Assembly: GCA_964006375.1 (NCBI GenBank)
Contig: OZ023270.1
Location: 71,824,082-71,888,081 of the forward strand
Length of the DNA stretch: 64,000 nucleotides
Origin: Tillus elongatus
Taxonomy: Eukaryota > Arthropoda > Insecta > Coleoptera > Cleridae
Reading direction: 5' to 3'
The position numbers and the translations under genes were made by a program. Below, in pieces: positions 35,690 through 48,990 of the stretch. Within the stretch, counting starts at the first letter, position 1. Each line of letters opens with the position of its first letter. A model generated the notes under the pieces. That model had not been told where the DNA came from and did no database searches. It saw nothing but the letters and a program-made list of their open reading frames with translations.

Positions 35690-36006
35690 ATCGAAGTAAT
35701 CTATGTTCTAAACGTTTTAAACGTGGCGACATTTCATTTAGAGCCATGAATTAATTAGTTGATTAAACGATACATATATACATAGATCTCTCTTAGGTCT
35801 AGAGTTGAACACAATTAGACTTTAGAGACAATCTTAGTGGGATTTGTGGTGTAGGCGGATTAAAGCCGCGTTACTGAACTCAAATAAACCAATGTACCCT
35901 TATCTACCGCGCTAAGAAGTAGGCAGATTGAGGCCTTAGAGTTTATTTTCTTTTCTATTTTCCCAAACTTCTAAAAATGGCTTCATAACAGGAGCCGAAA
36001 CCTCGA
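35690..36006 (+). mobile_element. Probable Penelope-like 3' end
   Basis: No coding frame. The segment ends ATGGCTTCATAACAGGAGCCGAAACCTCGAG: a GGCTTC/GAGCC stem followed by GAAAC, resembling stem II and the end of a hammerhead core, but the preceding CTGANGA is replaced by CTAAAAA. Confidence 0.35.
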
Positions 36007-36007
36007 G

Positions 36008-36008
<1 letters not shown>

Positions 36009-36084
<76 letters not shown>
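36009..36084. repeat. (TA)n microsatellite
   Basis: Left border of the inverted pair of hammerhead-bearing repeats. Confidence 0.95.
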
Positions 36085-36089
<5 letters not shown>

Positions 36090-36238
36090 GGAGAAAGGTT
36101 TAAGGGCAAAGCCGCAAGGAGACAACCGCATACACGTGTTTCAGGCTTATTAGCCATCATCAGTACGGTATAGCCAGGTGAAGATGGTAACACTCTGGAT
36201 GAAGATGGAAAATATACGGAAGTCACAACAGCCAACCA
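36090..36238 (-). mobile_element. Penelope LTR-like segment, inverted arm 1
   Basis: Inverted copy of the segment at 36.365-36.515 kb, sharing GGAGAAAGGTTTAAGGGCAA, AGCCGCAAGGAGACAACCGC and the hammerhead motif. The arms are separated by about 120 bp of single-copy sequence. Penelope-like elements are known to carry hammerheads in their LTR-like repeats, often in inverted arrangement. Confidence 0.65.
36125..36169 (-). ncRNA. Hammerhead-ribozyme-like motif, minus strand
   Basis: On the minus strand: stem I strand ACCGTA, core CTGATGA, stem II GGCT-AATA-AGCC, core GAAA, stem III ACAC/GTGT (self-complementary, no loop), cleavage-site nucleotides U-A, stem I return TGCGGT. All six stem I positions can pair (one G-U). 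A U-U apposition lies between stem II and the core. The short stem III fits the dimer-dependent hammerheads of Penelope-like elements. Confidence 0.75.
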
Positions 36239-36364
36239 GTGCACAATTGCAGCAACATTTGGAAGACCCTCAATCCGAGGGAAACAACCAAAAAAGCTAC
36301 GGAGGCAAAGAAATCACCTGCGTGAACATCCGGAGTCCAGGAAGTTATATTAACTAGAACAGGT

Positions 36365-36515
36365 TGGCTGTTGTGACTTCCGTGTATTTTCCATCTTCAT
36401 CCAGAGTGTTACCATCTTCACCTGGCTATACCGTACTGATGATGGCTAATAAGCCTGAAACACGTGTTTGCGGTTGTCTCCTTGCGGCTTTGCCCTTAAA
36501 CCTTTCTCCTTGTAT
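36365..36515 (+). mobile_element. Penelope LTR-like segment, inverted arm 2
   Basis: Carries the plus-strand hammerhead-like motif. It is bracketed by short inverted repeats AACTAGAACAGG (36353) and CCTGTTCTAGTT (36540) just before the next TA array. Confidence 0.65.
36430..36474 (+). ncRNA. Hammerhead-ribozyme-like motif, plus strand
   Basis: ACCGTA (stem I), CTGATGA at 36436-36442, GGCT-AATA-AGCC (stem II), GAAA at 36457-36460, ACAC/GTGT (stem III), U as the H17 nucleotide at 36468, and TGCGGT returning to stem I. It differs from the minus-strand copy by U instead of A at the cleavage position, which hammerheads accept less well. Confidence 0.75.
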
Positions 36516-36547
36516 AGTACATAAATGCCGTGTTATCAATCCTGTTC

Positions 36548-36651
<104 letters not shown>

Positions 36652-36791
36652 GTTTGGTTTTGACGAAATACTCGGACACCTCAGCTTAGTTTTGAAAAAC
36701 AGGTACACCTTCTTGCATAAAATTTACATTTGTCCCACTATAGCTTTCCAAATATGACGTCGCCGATTTTTTTTAAATGACAACCTCGTTT

Positions 36792-37130
<339 letters not shown>

Positions 37131-37327
37131 TTGGAAAAATTGATAATGAAAAAAACATAAACGCTAATAATTACTAGAATTATATCTCGATAAAGTGACA
37201 AATAGATAATTGATGATTACCTGTTATCACTGTTTTTATTCCTCAATTTCCTACACGACAAATCAATTTAAAAATCCAACTAAAATTGAGGATTTCTTAC
37301 TATTCTTTCATTAGTTGTGTGTAGTTT

Positions 37328-37330
<3 letters not shown>
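37131..37330 (+). repeat. ~200-bp direct repeat, copy 2
   Basis: Second copy of the 35.43-35.64 kb segment, in the same orientation, also flanked by TA arrays. A small internal gap and about a dozen differences. Confidence 0.85.

Positions 37331-37331
<1 letters not shown>

Positions 37332-37413
<82 letters not shown>
37332..37413. repeat. (TA)n microsatellite
   Basis: TA array joining the direct repeat to a TA-core fragment. Confidence 0.95.
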
Positions 37414-37415
<2 letters not shown>

Positions 37416-37828
37416 GCGGGTTTATGTCATTAATGGTAGATGATGTACCAAAATTTAGCTGTATAAGTTAAAAGACAAAAAAGTTATAGGCATTTAAAAA
37501 AAATTGTAGTTTTCCGGAAAACGTCAAAGTCTCGATTTAAAACGTCAAAGTTGGTAACATTTAGGCAAAGAACCAGAAAATAATAAGGTAATGTAAAGAA
37601 AATGCCGTAAGAAGAATGTTTTGGAAATCCTGATGTCTTGGCTTCAACCGTCATTGTCCTTTATTTTCCTAAAATAGTTCCAGAAAATTGATTTCAAATA
37701 GACCCTTTCTTTGATGCTTTGGTAGTAGTTTTAGCTATAGATTTTATCGTTTAATGGTATATAATTTTTGGCGAATTTTCATGAAAAATCAATAAAGCTC
37801 AATCTACCCGCTGTTGTACCAAAAAAAA
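37414..37828 (+). repeat. TA-core repeat, internal fragment
   Basis: Begins at CGCGGGTTTATGTCATT after the TA array and ends at AATAAAGCTCAATCTACCC, where a reverse-oriented copy begins. Confidence 0.8.
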
Positions 37829-37830
37829 AC

Positions 37831-39139
<1,309 letters not shown>

Positions 39140-39861
39140 GGTGATTGCTGAGAAGTGCTCATTAGAAGTTTATGACCTTCTCATCCGATTTGACAGCTGA
39201 AAATTTGTATTCGGCCATTATGCAATATTCCCATTCTGATTAAATAGTTGCACTACTCTAGCATTTCCGGTTATACCGGAAGTCGCTACTAACTTCGTTA
39301 TTTTAAATAAAACACCCTGTATATTTTTGCATTTTCAGAAAGACGATCCAATTTGGGGTAGATTTTATGTAGTACTTTCTGCACCTAGCGTTATTAGTTT
39401 TTGAAATATTGGCGATTTTTGAAAAATATTTGTTATCACAGCTCTTTTTATAATTTGATATATCCTTGTAAAGTGTAAATCTAGAAAATATATTTTTGGA
39501 CAACAGATTGCTGGTAACTATTCCTTGCAAAATTATTGGAATGAAAATCTATTTTTTATACAGGGTGTGCGATAATAGCCTGACAAAATATCGAAATTCA
39601 AGCGGGTATAAATTGATTTTTTCAAATGGAACACCCTATATATTTCTATTCCAAAGCATTTCACAGACATAACTCTACAACTTTTATTAACTATGTCCTA
39701 TACCTAAATAGCATAATTTCTGAGATATTGTTAGTTTCCTGAAGTGATATATTTAATATCGCAGCAGAGAATTTTAATTCCAATGTTTTCATGGCGTTGA
39801 ATTATCCAGTTTCTTTTTATATTCATGATGACACACTGACAATTTGAGAACAATATTAAAA

Positions 39862-40105
39862 AGTCTGGACGCAGTAAGTGCGTTATGGTAATGAATTTTC
39901 ATAAAAATATTTTAAATAACAAATATTTGTTTATTAAAAGAAAGAAAGCATTAAATTTGGTTACCAGTATGACCTATATAGTAGAAACAATATACCATAT
40001 ATCACCAAAATAACTTTATTGTTTGAAAAGGTACAAAAATGTTTCGCAATTAACTTAAAATCTTCCCAAAAAACTAGTTTTCTGGCCAACTTATTAAAAA
40101 CCACC
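39862..40105 (-). repeat. TA-core repeat fragment inside Tc1/mariner element
   Basis: Starts AGTCTGGACGCAGTAAGTGCG and fades after CTAGTTTTCTGGCC. It has the 3' hairpin but no TA core. Confidence 0.8.
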
Positions 40106-40499
40106 CACTCTTGTGTAATTTGTCCTCCAGAGTCCAAGACACTTGTCAGATTCCTCCTAGCTCAAACATTTAGCAAGTTTTGTTGAAAAAAGAACTTCAA
40201 TTTATTATGGCATTATCATTGTAAAAATGTAATAGCAGAACTATTAAAGTAACATGACAATCATACACTAACATTAAATGAATTTAATTCTTATTTACAG
40301 AGTAAAGTTACGCTAGATTAGATTATGTACAGTGAACGGGGAAAAGAAAACAACTTGTGATGGAACCATAGCTGAAAAATTCAAAGTAATTGTTCAATGT
40401 GACTTTCATTTTGGTTCAAACACTCTGAAATTCTTTAATGTACTCCAGCGGTGGTCGTTCTTCGTATCTCCCCTGGATCTAACTCGGCAAAAGCTTGCG

Positions 40500-41470
40500 T
40501 TATGCGTTGGATTAGTTCGTCTTTAGATTGGACATGCACCTCATTAACCTTGGACTTTATTATACTCCACATATAAAAATCACAAGGTGTCAAGTCCGGC
40601 GATCTTGCTGGCCAGTGCTAAGGGCCGTTTCTGCCTATCCATCTGTCATCAAATATAGCATTCAACTGATCATACACACCTATGGTATTGTGCGCTGGAG
40701 CCCCGTCCATCTGGTACCAACAATTGAGTGATGAATTTACAGACAGACTCTCCACAAATGGCATCACCACTATTCTCAGGATCTGAATATACTTCTCAGA
40801 CGTAACCGTGCCATCGTAAATATGAAAACACACTCGGTCGTCCATTATCATGCAGAAAACATTACAACTAAATCTCTGCTGGAAATTCCTAGTTCATCTC
40901 ATATGCAGATTTTCAGCTGCCCAGTAATGCTGATTTTTCATATTTCGCAAACCCTCTCTGCCAGAGTTAGACTCATCAGTCCAGATTATTTTGCTCAAGA
41001 ATGTAGGATCTTCCTGCACTCGTATCAGTAGGTGTTCGCAATAGTTTATCCGCATCTCGTAGTCGCTAACACGCAGGTGTTGCACGGGAATAAAAGATAA
41101 ATTATGCATTTTGTGCTTCTTCAATATTCGTTGATGATCCAGTAAGGCATGTTTAAGTCACTAGACGCATTTCTTATAGAATTTGTTGGCATTGCATGAA
41201 AGTATGCAAGAACTGTGACTGGCATGTTTCCTCATCTTCAAGTTTGCCTCTACAAATTACTCGTCTTGATGTTATACTTCCATACCTTGAAAACTTTGAT
41301 TGACGCCTCTTGAACCGGTGTCTGTCCAAAGGTGCCGAGTTAGGAAACTTTTCATTGAATGTACGACATGCTCTTTCAATAATTCTATTGCAGTCACCGT
41401 GAATAATGAATATATTACTGTAGCGTATTGCACTTCCCATCGCGCCTTTAACAAAAGCAAGTTACTAATT
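40500..41470 (-). pseudogene. DUF4817-type DDE transposase of the 39.1-42.2 kb element
   Basis: Minus-strand coding remnants in several frames. HTH region: ACRTFNEKFPNSAPLDRHRF. Catalytic blocks: KIIWTDESNSGREG, CWYQMDGAPAHNT and SPDLTPCDFYMW. All three Asp persist, but stops (for example between RNGP and HWPARSP) and frameshifts prevent a product. Also recognisable are QHYWAAENLHMR and MIMDDRVCFHIYDGTVTSEK, the usual inter-motif segments of this family. Confidence 0.87.
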
Positions 41471-42191
41471 TTACTGCTGTCACTAGATTAAACTATGTGT
41501 CAAATATCAGTTTTCTCACCTGACATTGCAACAAAAGCCTCCTATTTCCATAAACGAACTCATGTATAAATTCCAATATAGATTCCCCGTTGGAGTGGTG
41601 TATATCTCAGAAATTATGCTATTTAGGTATAGGATATAGTTAATAAAAGTTGTAGAGTTATGTCTGTAAAATGCTTTGGAATAGAAATATATAGGGTGTT
41701 CAATTTGAAAAAATCAAGTTATACCCGCTTGAATTTCGATATTTTGTCAGGCTGTTATCGCACACCCTGTATAAAAAATAGATTTTCATTCCAATAATTT
41801 TGCAAGACATAGTTACCAGCAATCTGTTGTCCAAAAATATATTTTCTAGATTTACACTTTACAAGGATATATCAAATTATAAAAAGAGCTGTGATAACAA
41901 ATATTTTTCAAAAATCGCCAATATTTCAAAAACTAATAACGCTAGGTGTAGAAAGTACTACATAAAATCTATCCCAAATTGGATCTTCTTTCTGAAAATG
42001 CAAAAATATACAGGATGTTTCATTTAAAATAACGAAGTTGGTAGCGACTTCCGGTATAACCGGAAGTGCTAGAGTAGTGCAACTATTTTAATCAGAATGG
42101 TAATATCGTATAATGGCCGAATCCAAATTTTCATCTGTCAAATCAGATGAGAAGGTCATAAACTTCTAATGAGCACTTCTCAGCAATCACC

Positions 42192-42422
<231 letters not shown>

Positions 42423-42905
42423 ATTGTATACATTGATTACAAAGTGTCTTGAGCTACATCTTAAAAGATTATTTCTACAATCACAGGCTGGCCCATAAGT
42501 CGAACACGCCTTATCTTATTTATTTATTTTATTGCATTTTTGCATTTTCCATCAAAATATAATGCATGTTTGTAAGAGAAGAACTTCGTGGCCCAGGAAG
42601 TGCGTTATGGTAGCGCATTTTCATTAAATGCGTCAAATTTGAATAACTTAATTTACTCTTAACCTATAAGGTTCGTGGCCAAGAAACCAGTCTTTTCGGG
42701 AACATTTTAAGTTTACTGTCGAAAATTTTTGTACATTTTCTAACAATATAGTTATTTCGATTAAACACATCGTTTCTACTATATAGGTTATACTGGTAAC
42801 CAAATTTAATGGCTGCTTTCTTTAAAAAAATACATATTTGACATTAAAATTTTTTTATAATGAAAATTCACTACTATAACGCACTTGCTGCGTCCAGACA
42901 TTTTG
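42423..42905 (+). repeat. TA-core repeat, 3' part
   Basis: Starts at AATTGTATACATTGATTAC, contains GTCTTGAGCTACATC and ends with the 3' hairpin ACGCACTTGCTGCGT-CCAGAC and a T run. Confidence 0.85.
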
Positions 42906-43215
42906 TATTTTATTTTGGTAGATCATTGAATTGTTTATATGGTATCATCAAAATTTTGATACCCCACATTGTTAAATTTTCGTTTGAAAGTCTAATCCTG
43001 TTCAAAACAACAATCAAAAGATAACGACTATGATAAGATTATTTCCTGCAAATAAAATGTTGAAGATTGTAGCGACAACTAGGTATTAATCAATAATACA
43101 AAAGAATAAGGTGTAAGGCATTGTCAAATGAATGTTATTCCTAATAACATGCATCTCTTTTGAAAGTTAATTCAGTATGGCAGATTTAATTGAACCCCAG
43201 CGTGTGGAAATTTGA
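42906..43215. other. spacer, nothing recognised
   Basis: AT-rich; no repeat or frame assigned. Confidence 0.35.
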
Positions 43216-43218
43216 TTT

Positions 43219-43349
43219 TAGTGAATTTTCGTAGAAAAAATTCACTAATGGGGAGATCCCGACTTTTGAATTTTGAAAAAAATTTTGCAAATGAGCGCGA
43301 AGTAGGACCCCTAGAACCCATATCCGGGGTCAGTTTCAATTTTTATATG

Positions 43350-43447
<98 letters not shown>

Positions 43448-44062
43448 CACACCGATAACTCAAAAAATAACGGGCCCATTTTGATAAAATTTGGCATGTA
43501 CCTTTCTTTTGTAAATGGCTTGGATAAGTTCGTTAATCAGGAAAATCAGACGAGGTTTTCGGGAAAAATTTGAGTTTTCATTTGAAAAAAAATCTTATCT
43601 CAAAAAATATTTTTCCGATTTTAATAAAATTTGGCATGTACCTTCCTTTTCTAAATGGATTTGACAAGTTTGTTAGTTAAAAAAATCGGACGAGGTTTTC
43701 CGGAAAAATTTTGTGTTTTTATTCGAAATTTTTTTTTATCTCAAAGAATAATGGGCCAATTTTGATAAAATTTGGCATGAACCTTCCTTTTGTAAATGGC
43801 TTTGATAAGTTCCTCAATCAGAAAAATCGGACCAGCTTTTCCGGGAAAATTTTGAATTTTCATTGAAAAAACAATTCTTTAAAAAAAAAAAAATTCTATG
43901 ATTACAAAATTTGGTAGATGGGTTTACGATATAAAAAGTAAACCATACCAAAATTTAGATTTCTATGTTAAAAGAAAAAAAAATTTTAATAAAATATTTT
44001 GTGCCAGATCATTTCTATGAAAATTCACTACCATAACGCACTTGCTGCGTCCAGGCTTTTTT
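43219..44062 (+). repeat. TA-core repeat, complete short form
   Basis: 5' hairpin (TAGTGAATTT arms), terminal module, (TA)n core (43.35-43.44 kb), three ~140-bp units (landmark TTGGCATG at 43491, 43631 and 43772), a non-repeated stretch, then AATTCACTACCATA and the 3' hairpin at 44036-44050 with a T run. Same structure as the reverse copy at 18.67-19.50 kb. Both are preceded by TTTT. No coding capacity. Confidence 0.9.
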
Positions 44063-44139
44063 GTTGGATGTGGTGATAAAACCAGAACATAGCAAGAAGC
44101 GTGCAGTATGTTTAATACGAAATATTAAGATAGACTTAT

Positions 44140-44830
44140 CAGCCAATACACTGTCAGTAAAATTGAGAAGAACACATGCAAAGTACAGAGCATCCTAAGA
44201 AAACTGATGAAGACGTAAAACTTGATATTTTATTGAGTGTGGTTGAGGATTGAGGTTGATGTTGCATCTCGATTGTAGCGGACCATGAAATTTCTTAGCG
44301 ATCAGTATTATAAAATACAGCTGATGCACGAATTTAATGAAGATGACCCTGACCTAAAAATGCATTTTCTGAAATAATGCAAGATTTATGCAACCGTAAT
44401 CCAAACTTTACTCGCTAAATTATTTTTTCAGACGAAGCATCATTTAGGCTAAATAGAACAGTGAAGAAACAATATTACAGGTTTTGGAGTGGAGAGAATC
44501 CTCACTGGATGACTGAAGCACATACACAATACACTCGTTAAGTCAACGTGTGTGCAAAAATAGTCCAAGATAAAATTATAAGTCGTTTCTTCTTCGATGA
44601 AACTCTCACTGTGCCGCGATATCATAATTTTCTAAGAGATGAGCTTATTTCTGCCCCTACTGCAAGTTTGAAAATGATCCTGATTTACCAATTGGTAATA
44701 TTTGGTTTCAGCAAGACGGTGCACCTCCGCAGTTTGCACCGCCTGTTCGCGAGTTTTTAAACGACTGTGGGTTATGGCTATATTTTTGTTGTTCAAAAAA
44801 ATTCAGACACATCTATATCCATGGATACCG
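44140..44830 (+). pseudogene. Tc/mariner-like transposase fossil
   Basis: Frames shift repeatedly. Recognisable pieces: HEFNEDDPDLKMHF, then IIFSDEASFRLNRTVKKQYYRFW, SGENPHWMTEAHTQYTR, ISRFFFDETLTVPRYHNFLRDEL, and IWFQQDGAPPQFAPPVREFL. These are the first two catalytic blocks; the third is missing. A related but different copy lies at 62.5-63.1 kb. Confidence 0.85.
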
Positions 44831-44867
44831 TGACTATTTGAAACTCTCACAGCACAATTTTATACCT

Positions 44868-44931
44868 AAAATTATACATCGTGTTAATACAATGTCATAA
44901 GACTTATTGTATTAACATGATGTATAATTTT
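44868..44931. repeat. 26-bp-arm palindrome
   Basis: Arms AAAATTATACATCGTGTTAA... and its complement differ at one position; the loop is 12 bases. Just downstream of the transposase remnant. Confidence 0.85.
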
Positions 44932-44984
44932 TACCAATAAATAATATTAATAATAATAATAATATCTGCAGCATATAATGCTGC

Positions 44985-47720
44985 ACACTTATTATGTGAA
45001 CTAAATGGACAGAAATACTACTACCCCAGGAGAAATTTCCAAATATCTACTCAGGAATCAGCATGGAAACGCCGCCTTAAAACGGACATCGATAGAGTGA
45101 GGGGCAGAGCTGTCTCGATGGCACTCGTACAAGAAATGTTGTCAGAAAAGTTTACCGCATTGCTCAAAGAACAGACATATATACGGGGAGTCCAAGGACT
45201 AAAGAATACCCAGCCCTGCTCGCTGACACTTTGAAGCAAAAAGCTAAAGTAAAGGGAGCACGCCTTCGTAGATACAATGAGTTCTTCAAGCAAAAACATA
45301 CAAACTACACAGGAACCCGCGGGTGAGGACGTCCTCGAATAATGGAGAGCAATCTGGTCTAGAGAAACGCATTATGATCGTCATGCAAAGTGGATCAAAC
45401 GACTTACACAAGACACAAGTGACATCACGAACATGAACAACTGCAGCATAACCCTCGACGACGTCGAGAAAGCATTAAAAAACTGCCCTAATTGGAAGGC
45501 ACCTGGACCAGACGGAATCCACAACTTATGGCTGAAGCGTCTCACACGTTGCCATGAGCCGCTAAGTGTTGAGCTCAACGTACGTTACATGGTCCTTCAT
45601 GTTTTCGCTGACGATGATGGAAAGAAATACATTCCTCTTGTACAAGAAAGGAGATGCGAAGAAACCAGAGAACTATAGGTACATCATCACCCTCTCTGTC
45701 ATATATAAATTGTTTACGGCAATCCTGAGTAATAATATACATGAGTAATGCGACAGGAATGATATAATAGCGGTTCAGCAGAAGGGATGCACGAAAGGCA
45801 CACTTGGTTGTAAAGAGCAGCTGATTATAGATGCTGTGGTTCTGAAACAGGCTCAAGATTCTAAACGAAATTTGCCCGCCTGCTATATAGATTATAGTAA
45901 GGTATTCGACTCAATCCCCCACTATTGGTTGCAAAGGACACTAGAGATCTACAAAGCGAATGGAACATCATAAACGATCTGACATACGCCATGAAAAATT
46001 GGAGGACCAATGTACACATTGGAAATAACAATCTGGGTCAGGAAAAGATTCGCAGGGGTATCTTTCAGGGCAGTACCCTGTCACCCCTCTGGTTCTGCTT
46101 GCCCATGAACCCGATGTCTTGGTTTTTCGAGTAGGCCGAAGTCGGATGCAACTGATTTGTCTCAGAATACGAAGGTCTCTCACTTACTATACATGGACGA
46201 GTTGATGTTACGTATATGCAGACAGTAAGCCTCGTCTCCAAAGACTGATCCATGTTGTTGAGGAATTCAGTGGTGACTTCAAGATGTCGTTTGGTTTAGA
46301 TAAATGTGTCACAGTTGAGATCAAAAGAGGGGAAATGAGAGACACCCCCCGGACGTGGCTGGAATGTCGACATTGAAAACAGACCAAACATATAGGTACA
46401 TAGGCCTAGCGCATAACCGCACACTAAATCATACTAAACTAAAAGAAGAATTCAAGCGCGAATACATGAAACGGTTAACGAAGCTGCTAAACCTAAAACT
46501 GTCAGCACGCAATATGCATGAAGCCATCAACAGCTGGTCTACACCATCACTTATTTACTCCTTCGGCATACTGAAGTGGAGTGACACGGATTTGGCCGAA
46601 CTAGATAGAACAACGAGAGTCAGGTTTACTAAGTTCTACTATCGCCACCCAAGATCTGCTATTGAGAGTGTTTAGTTGCCACGCGAAAAGAGAGGACGTG
46701 GTCCTGTAAGAATCCAATCACAGTGTGTTGGGATTGAGAGAAAAATGAAAGAATAAGTCTTGCTCTCAAGCTATCCCCTACACCATCTAGTAAAATAAGC
46801 AGACAACTCCTTTACACTGCTACGACTAACTGAGCCTGAGTACTCCCGTCAACTCAGCACCGAGGGAGAATGGATGGCGTCTTGGAGAGCAAAGGTTTCA
46901 TGGCAGATACCCAAAGCATTTGGAGTCAGAGAGGGTTGATAGATCTGCGTTTTTAATGTGGCTAAGAAACGGGTATCTATATTCGGAAACAGAAGGCTTC
47001 CTTCTGGCCATTCAGAATATAATTTTGCCAACTAATAACCATCTAAAGCAGGTAGTCACAAGTGGTGGACAAGTGCCGGAAATGTGGCAATGTTGGGAAA
47101 ACAATGGAGCATATACTAGATGGATGCTCCACCTTATCCAACAATGCTTATTTAGGCAGATACTACCAACTAGCCAAGATAATTTACCAGCAAATAGCCA
47201 TGACGCATCTCTTGCTAGACAATACTGCTCCACCTTATTATAAGTATATACCTTCCGCCGTGCTAGAATCAAAAGACTTCCTCTTGTACTGGGACCGACC
47301 TATAACAACCGACCGCACGGTCGACTACAATAGACCCGACATAGTTCTGATCGACAAAAACTGTAGGTCAGGCTTCATCATAGACATCGATGTAGCTCTC
47401 TTACGCAATGTGAAGAGAACAAAATCCGAGAATATTACGAAATATGAGAACTTATCTATTGAAATAAAGTATATGTGGCAACTAACTAATGTCACCATAG
47501 TAGCCTTCGTAACTTTATCAGAGGGAATCATCAATAAGACGTTCTCCAGGAATTTGGAAAAACTTCAGCTCCCGCACCGCATACACCTACTCGGACAAAA
47601 AGCGGTGCTACTTCAGACTTGTTACAAGTCCGAAAATTCTTTAACCACGAAGGATAAACTGAACTGTTTTCCTATAACTTGTACGCAGTCTACTTAAGGC
47701 TGTACTGATAATAATAATAT
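44985..47720 (+). pseudogene. R4-like LINE with restriction-like endonuclease, 5'-truncated, degenerate
   Basis: Order of parts: pre-RT region (KRRLKTDIDRVRGR), RT with NWKAPGPDGIHN and CYIDYSKVFDSIPHYW, then a damaged catalytic box YMDEL in place of YMDDL, and the thumb (YIGLAHNRTLNHTKLKEEF). In the last open frame follow a CCHC finger CRKCGNVGKTMEHILDGC and the endonuclease region (LLYWDRPITTDRTVDYNRPD, GFIIDIDVAL, NVKRTKSENITKYENL). A single RT followed by finger and PD-(D/E)xK-type endonuclease is the layout of the R2/R4 superclade. Many frameshifts; ends in (AATAAT)n. Confidence 0.87.
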
Positions 47721-47838
47721 ACAGGCTGGCCCGTTTTTGCCTGTCTGAATTTCACTTTGTTGTTTTAAATAGAACAGCGTATATATAATTTCACTTTCAG
47801 ATTTCATGCTTAATTTGAACGCGACTTTATGTACTACT
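47721..47838 (-). mobile_element. Likely end of a Tc1/mariner element
   Basis: TATACAGGCTGGCCCG at the LINE tail resembles the CAG-type termini of the other elements. It may belong with the transposase remnant at 48.5 kb; a SINE is inserted between them. Confidence 0.45.
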
Positions 47839-48054
47839 CAGCGCCTCCGTGGCCGTGCGGGAAAGTCGATTCAGACTTTCCAATACGGACTCGGGGGACG
47901 ACGGTTCGAGCCTCAACGACGACAGTGATTTTGAAAAATCATCCGGCGCCGGTCGAGCTCAAGGTGGAGGGTAGGTTAGTTTAAATGAGCAAAAAGGGTC
48001 AGCAATGGCCTAATTGCCAGTAAGCATCTTACCTTTACTTTTTATGTACTACTC
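47826..48054 (+). mobile_element. tRNA-derived SINE (type B, serine/leucine-tRNA-like) with 14-bp target duplications
   Basis: The head GCGCCTCCGTGGCCGTGCGG contains an A box. An anticodon-like stem GGAAAGTC/GACTTTCC follows, then an extra arm, and the B box GGTTCGAGCC. The long variable region points to a class II tRNA. The unrelated body ends ACCTTTACTT. Direct repeats TTTATGTACTACTC flank it exactly (47826-47839, 48041-48054). A different family from the type A SINEs. Confidence 0.9.
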
Positions 48055-48339
48055 TGATGTCTTATCTTCAGCTGAAAAAAGATTGCAATATGTAGGTGGT
48101 AATTTTTTTTTATACAACTCAGTGATCATAAGGGCTACAGAAATAATATTCCCATCACTTCTTAGCAGATGGGGCAACACTCGTATGTTTTAATATACTT
48201 GCGAAAATACATAGAGGATGTTCACAATGTTCAAAAATCTTTTGTAAAATTTAATTAGGCGTAATTTGATTTTTTCAAACACCCATAGACATATACATTT
48301 GTTGGATTTTTGAAAATTTATTAGTAAACTTAATTTGTA

Positions 48340-48990
48340 TTGTCAATTATAATAATCTAGTGATCCACGAATGTCATGAAGTAAATATCAAGGATATAAA
48401 TAATTGTTATTTCAGGTAGCCCCCGAAAAAATATTGTGTCTTAAAATCCGGCCTAAGAGCTGGCCAAGTAATGAGGAAGCAGTAGCTGATCGATCTTTGG
48501 GGATACCTTTGATATAGGTAATTTTGTACTTAAACAGAGAAGTGCGCCGGTGCACAATCCTGCATAAAATACATACTCCACCAAAAATTTAAGAGTAAAC
48601 CATCAATGAGATCACTGAATCCATTTTGTGGAAAATGTAGGTAGGAATTTATATGCCGGATTGGTGTTATATCATATAGACCTAATATAATAATTCTGAT
48701 TATTTCACACCAAACATTAATCTTGAATTGATGTTGGAAATGACATTCTACTGCTACATAAGGATTTTTGTTCTGCCACATATGCTTGTTTTTGAAATTA
48801 AATACACCCTGCAGTGTAAAAGTAGCTTGTTGGCAAATAGTATTTTATACACAAACAGTGGATCTGCATTCTGTTTGTTGCTAAACGAATGACACAATTG
48901 TAGTATAGCTGAAAGAGTAGGTGGCAATAGATTCTGTGCGGGTATAATGTAAAATAGATAAGTACCTTTGTTAGAAAATATCCTCACAAT
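48340..48990 (-). pseudogene. Tc/mariner-like DDE transposase fragment
   Basis: Minus-strand pieces: HMWQNKNPYVAVECHFQHQF, KINVWCEII, ILGLYDITPIRHINSYLHF and MYFMQDCAPAHFSV. The last is the second catalytic block. First and third blocks not recognisable. Confidence 0.75.

Noticed and set aside
47840..47925. Serine-tRNA gene at 47.84 kb
   Set aside because: It is the head of a ~200-bp SINE with exact target duplications.
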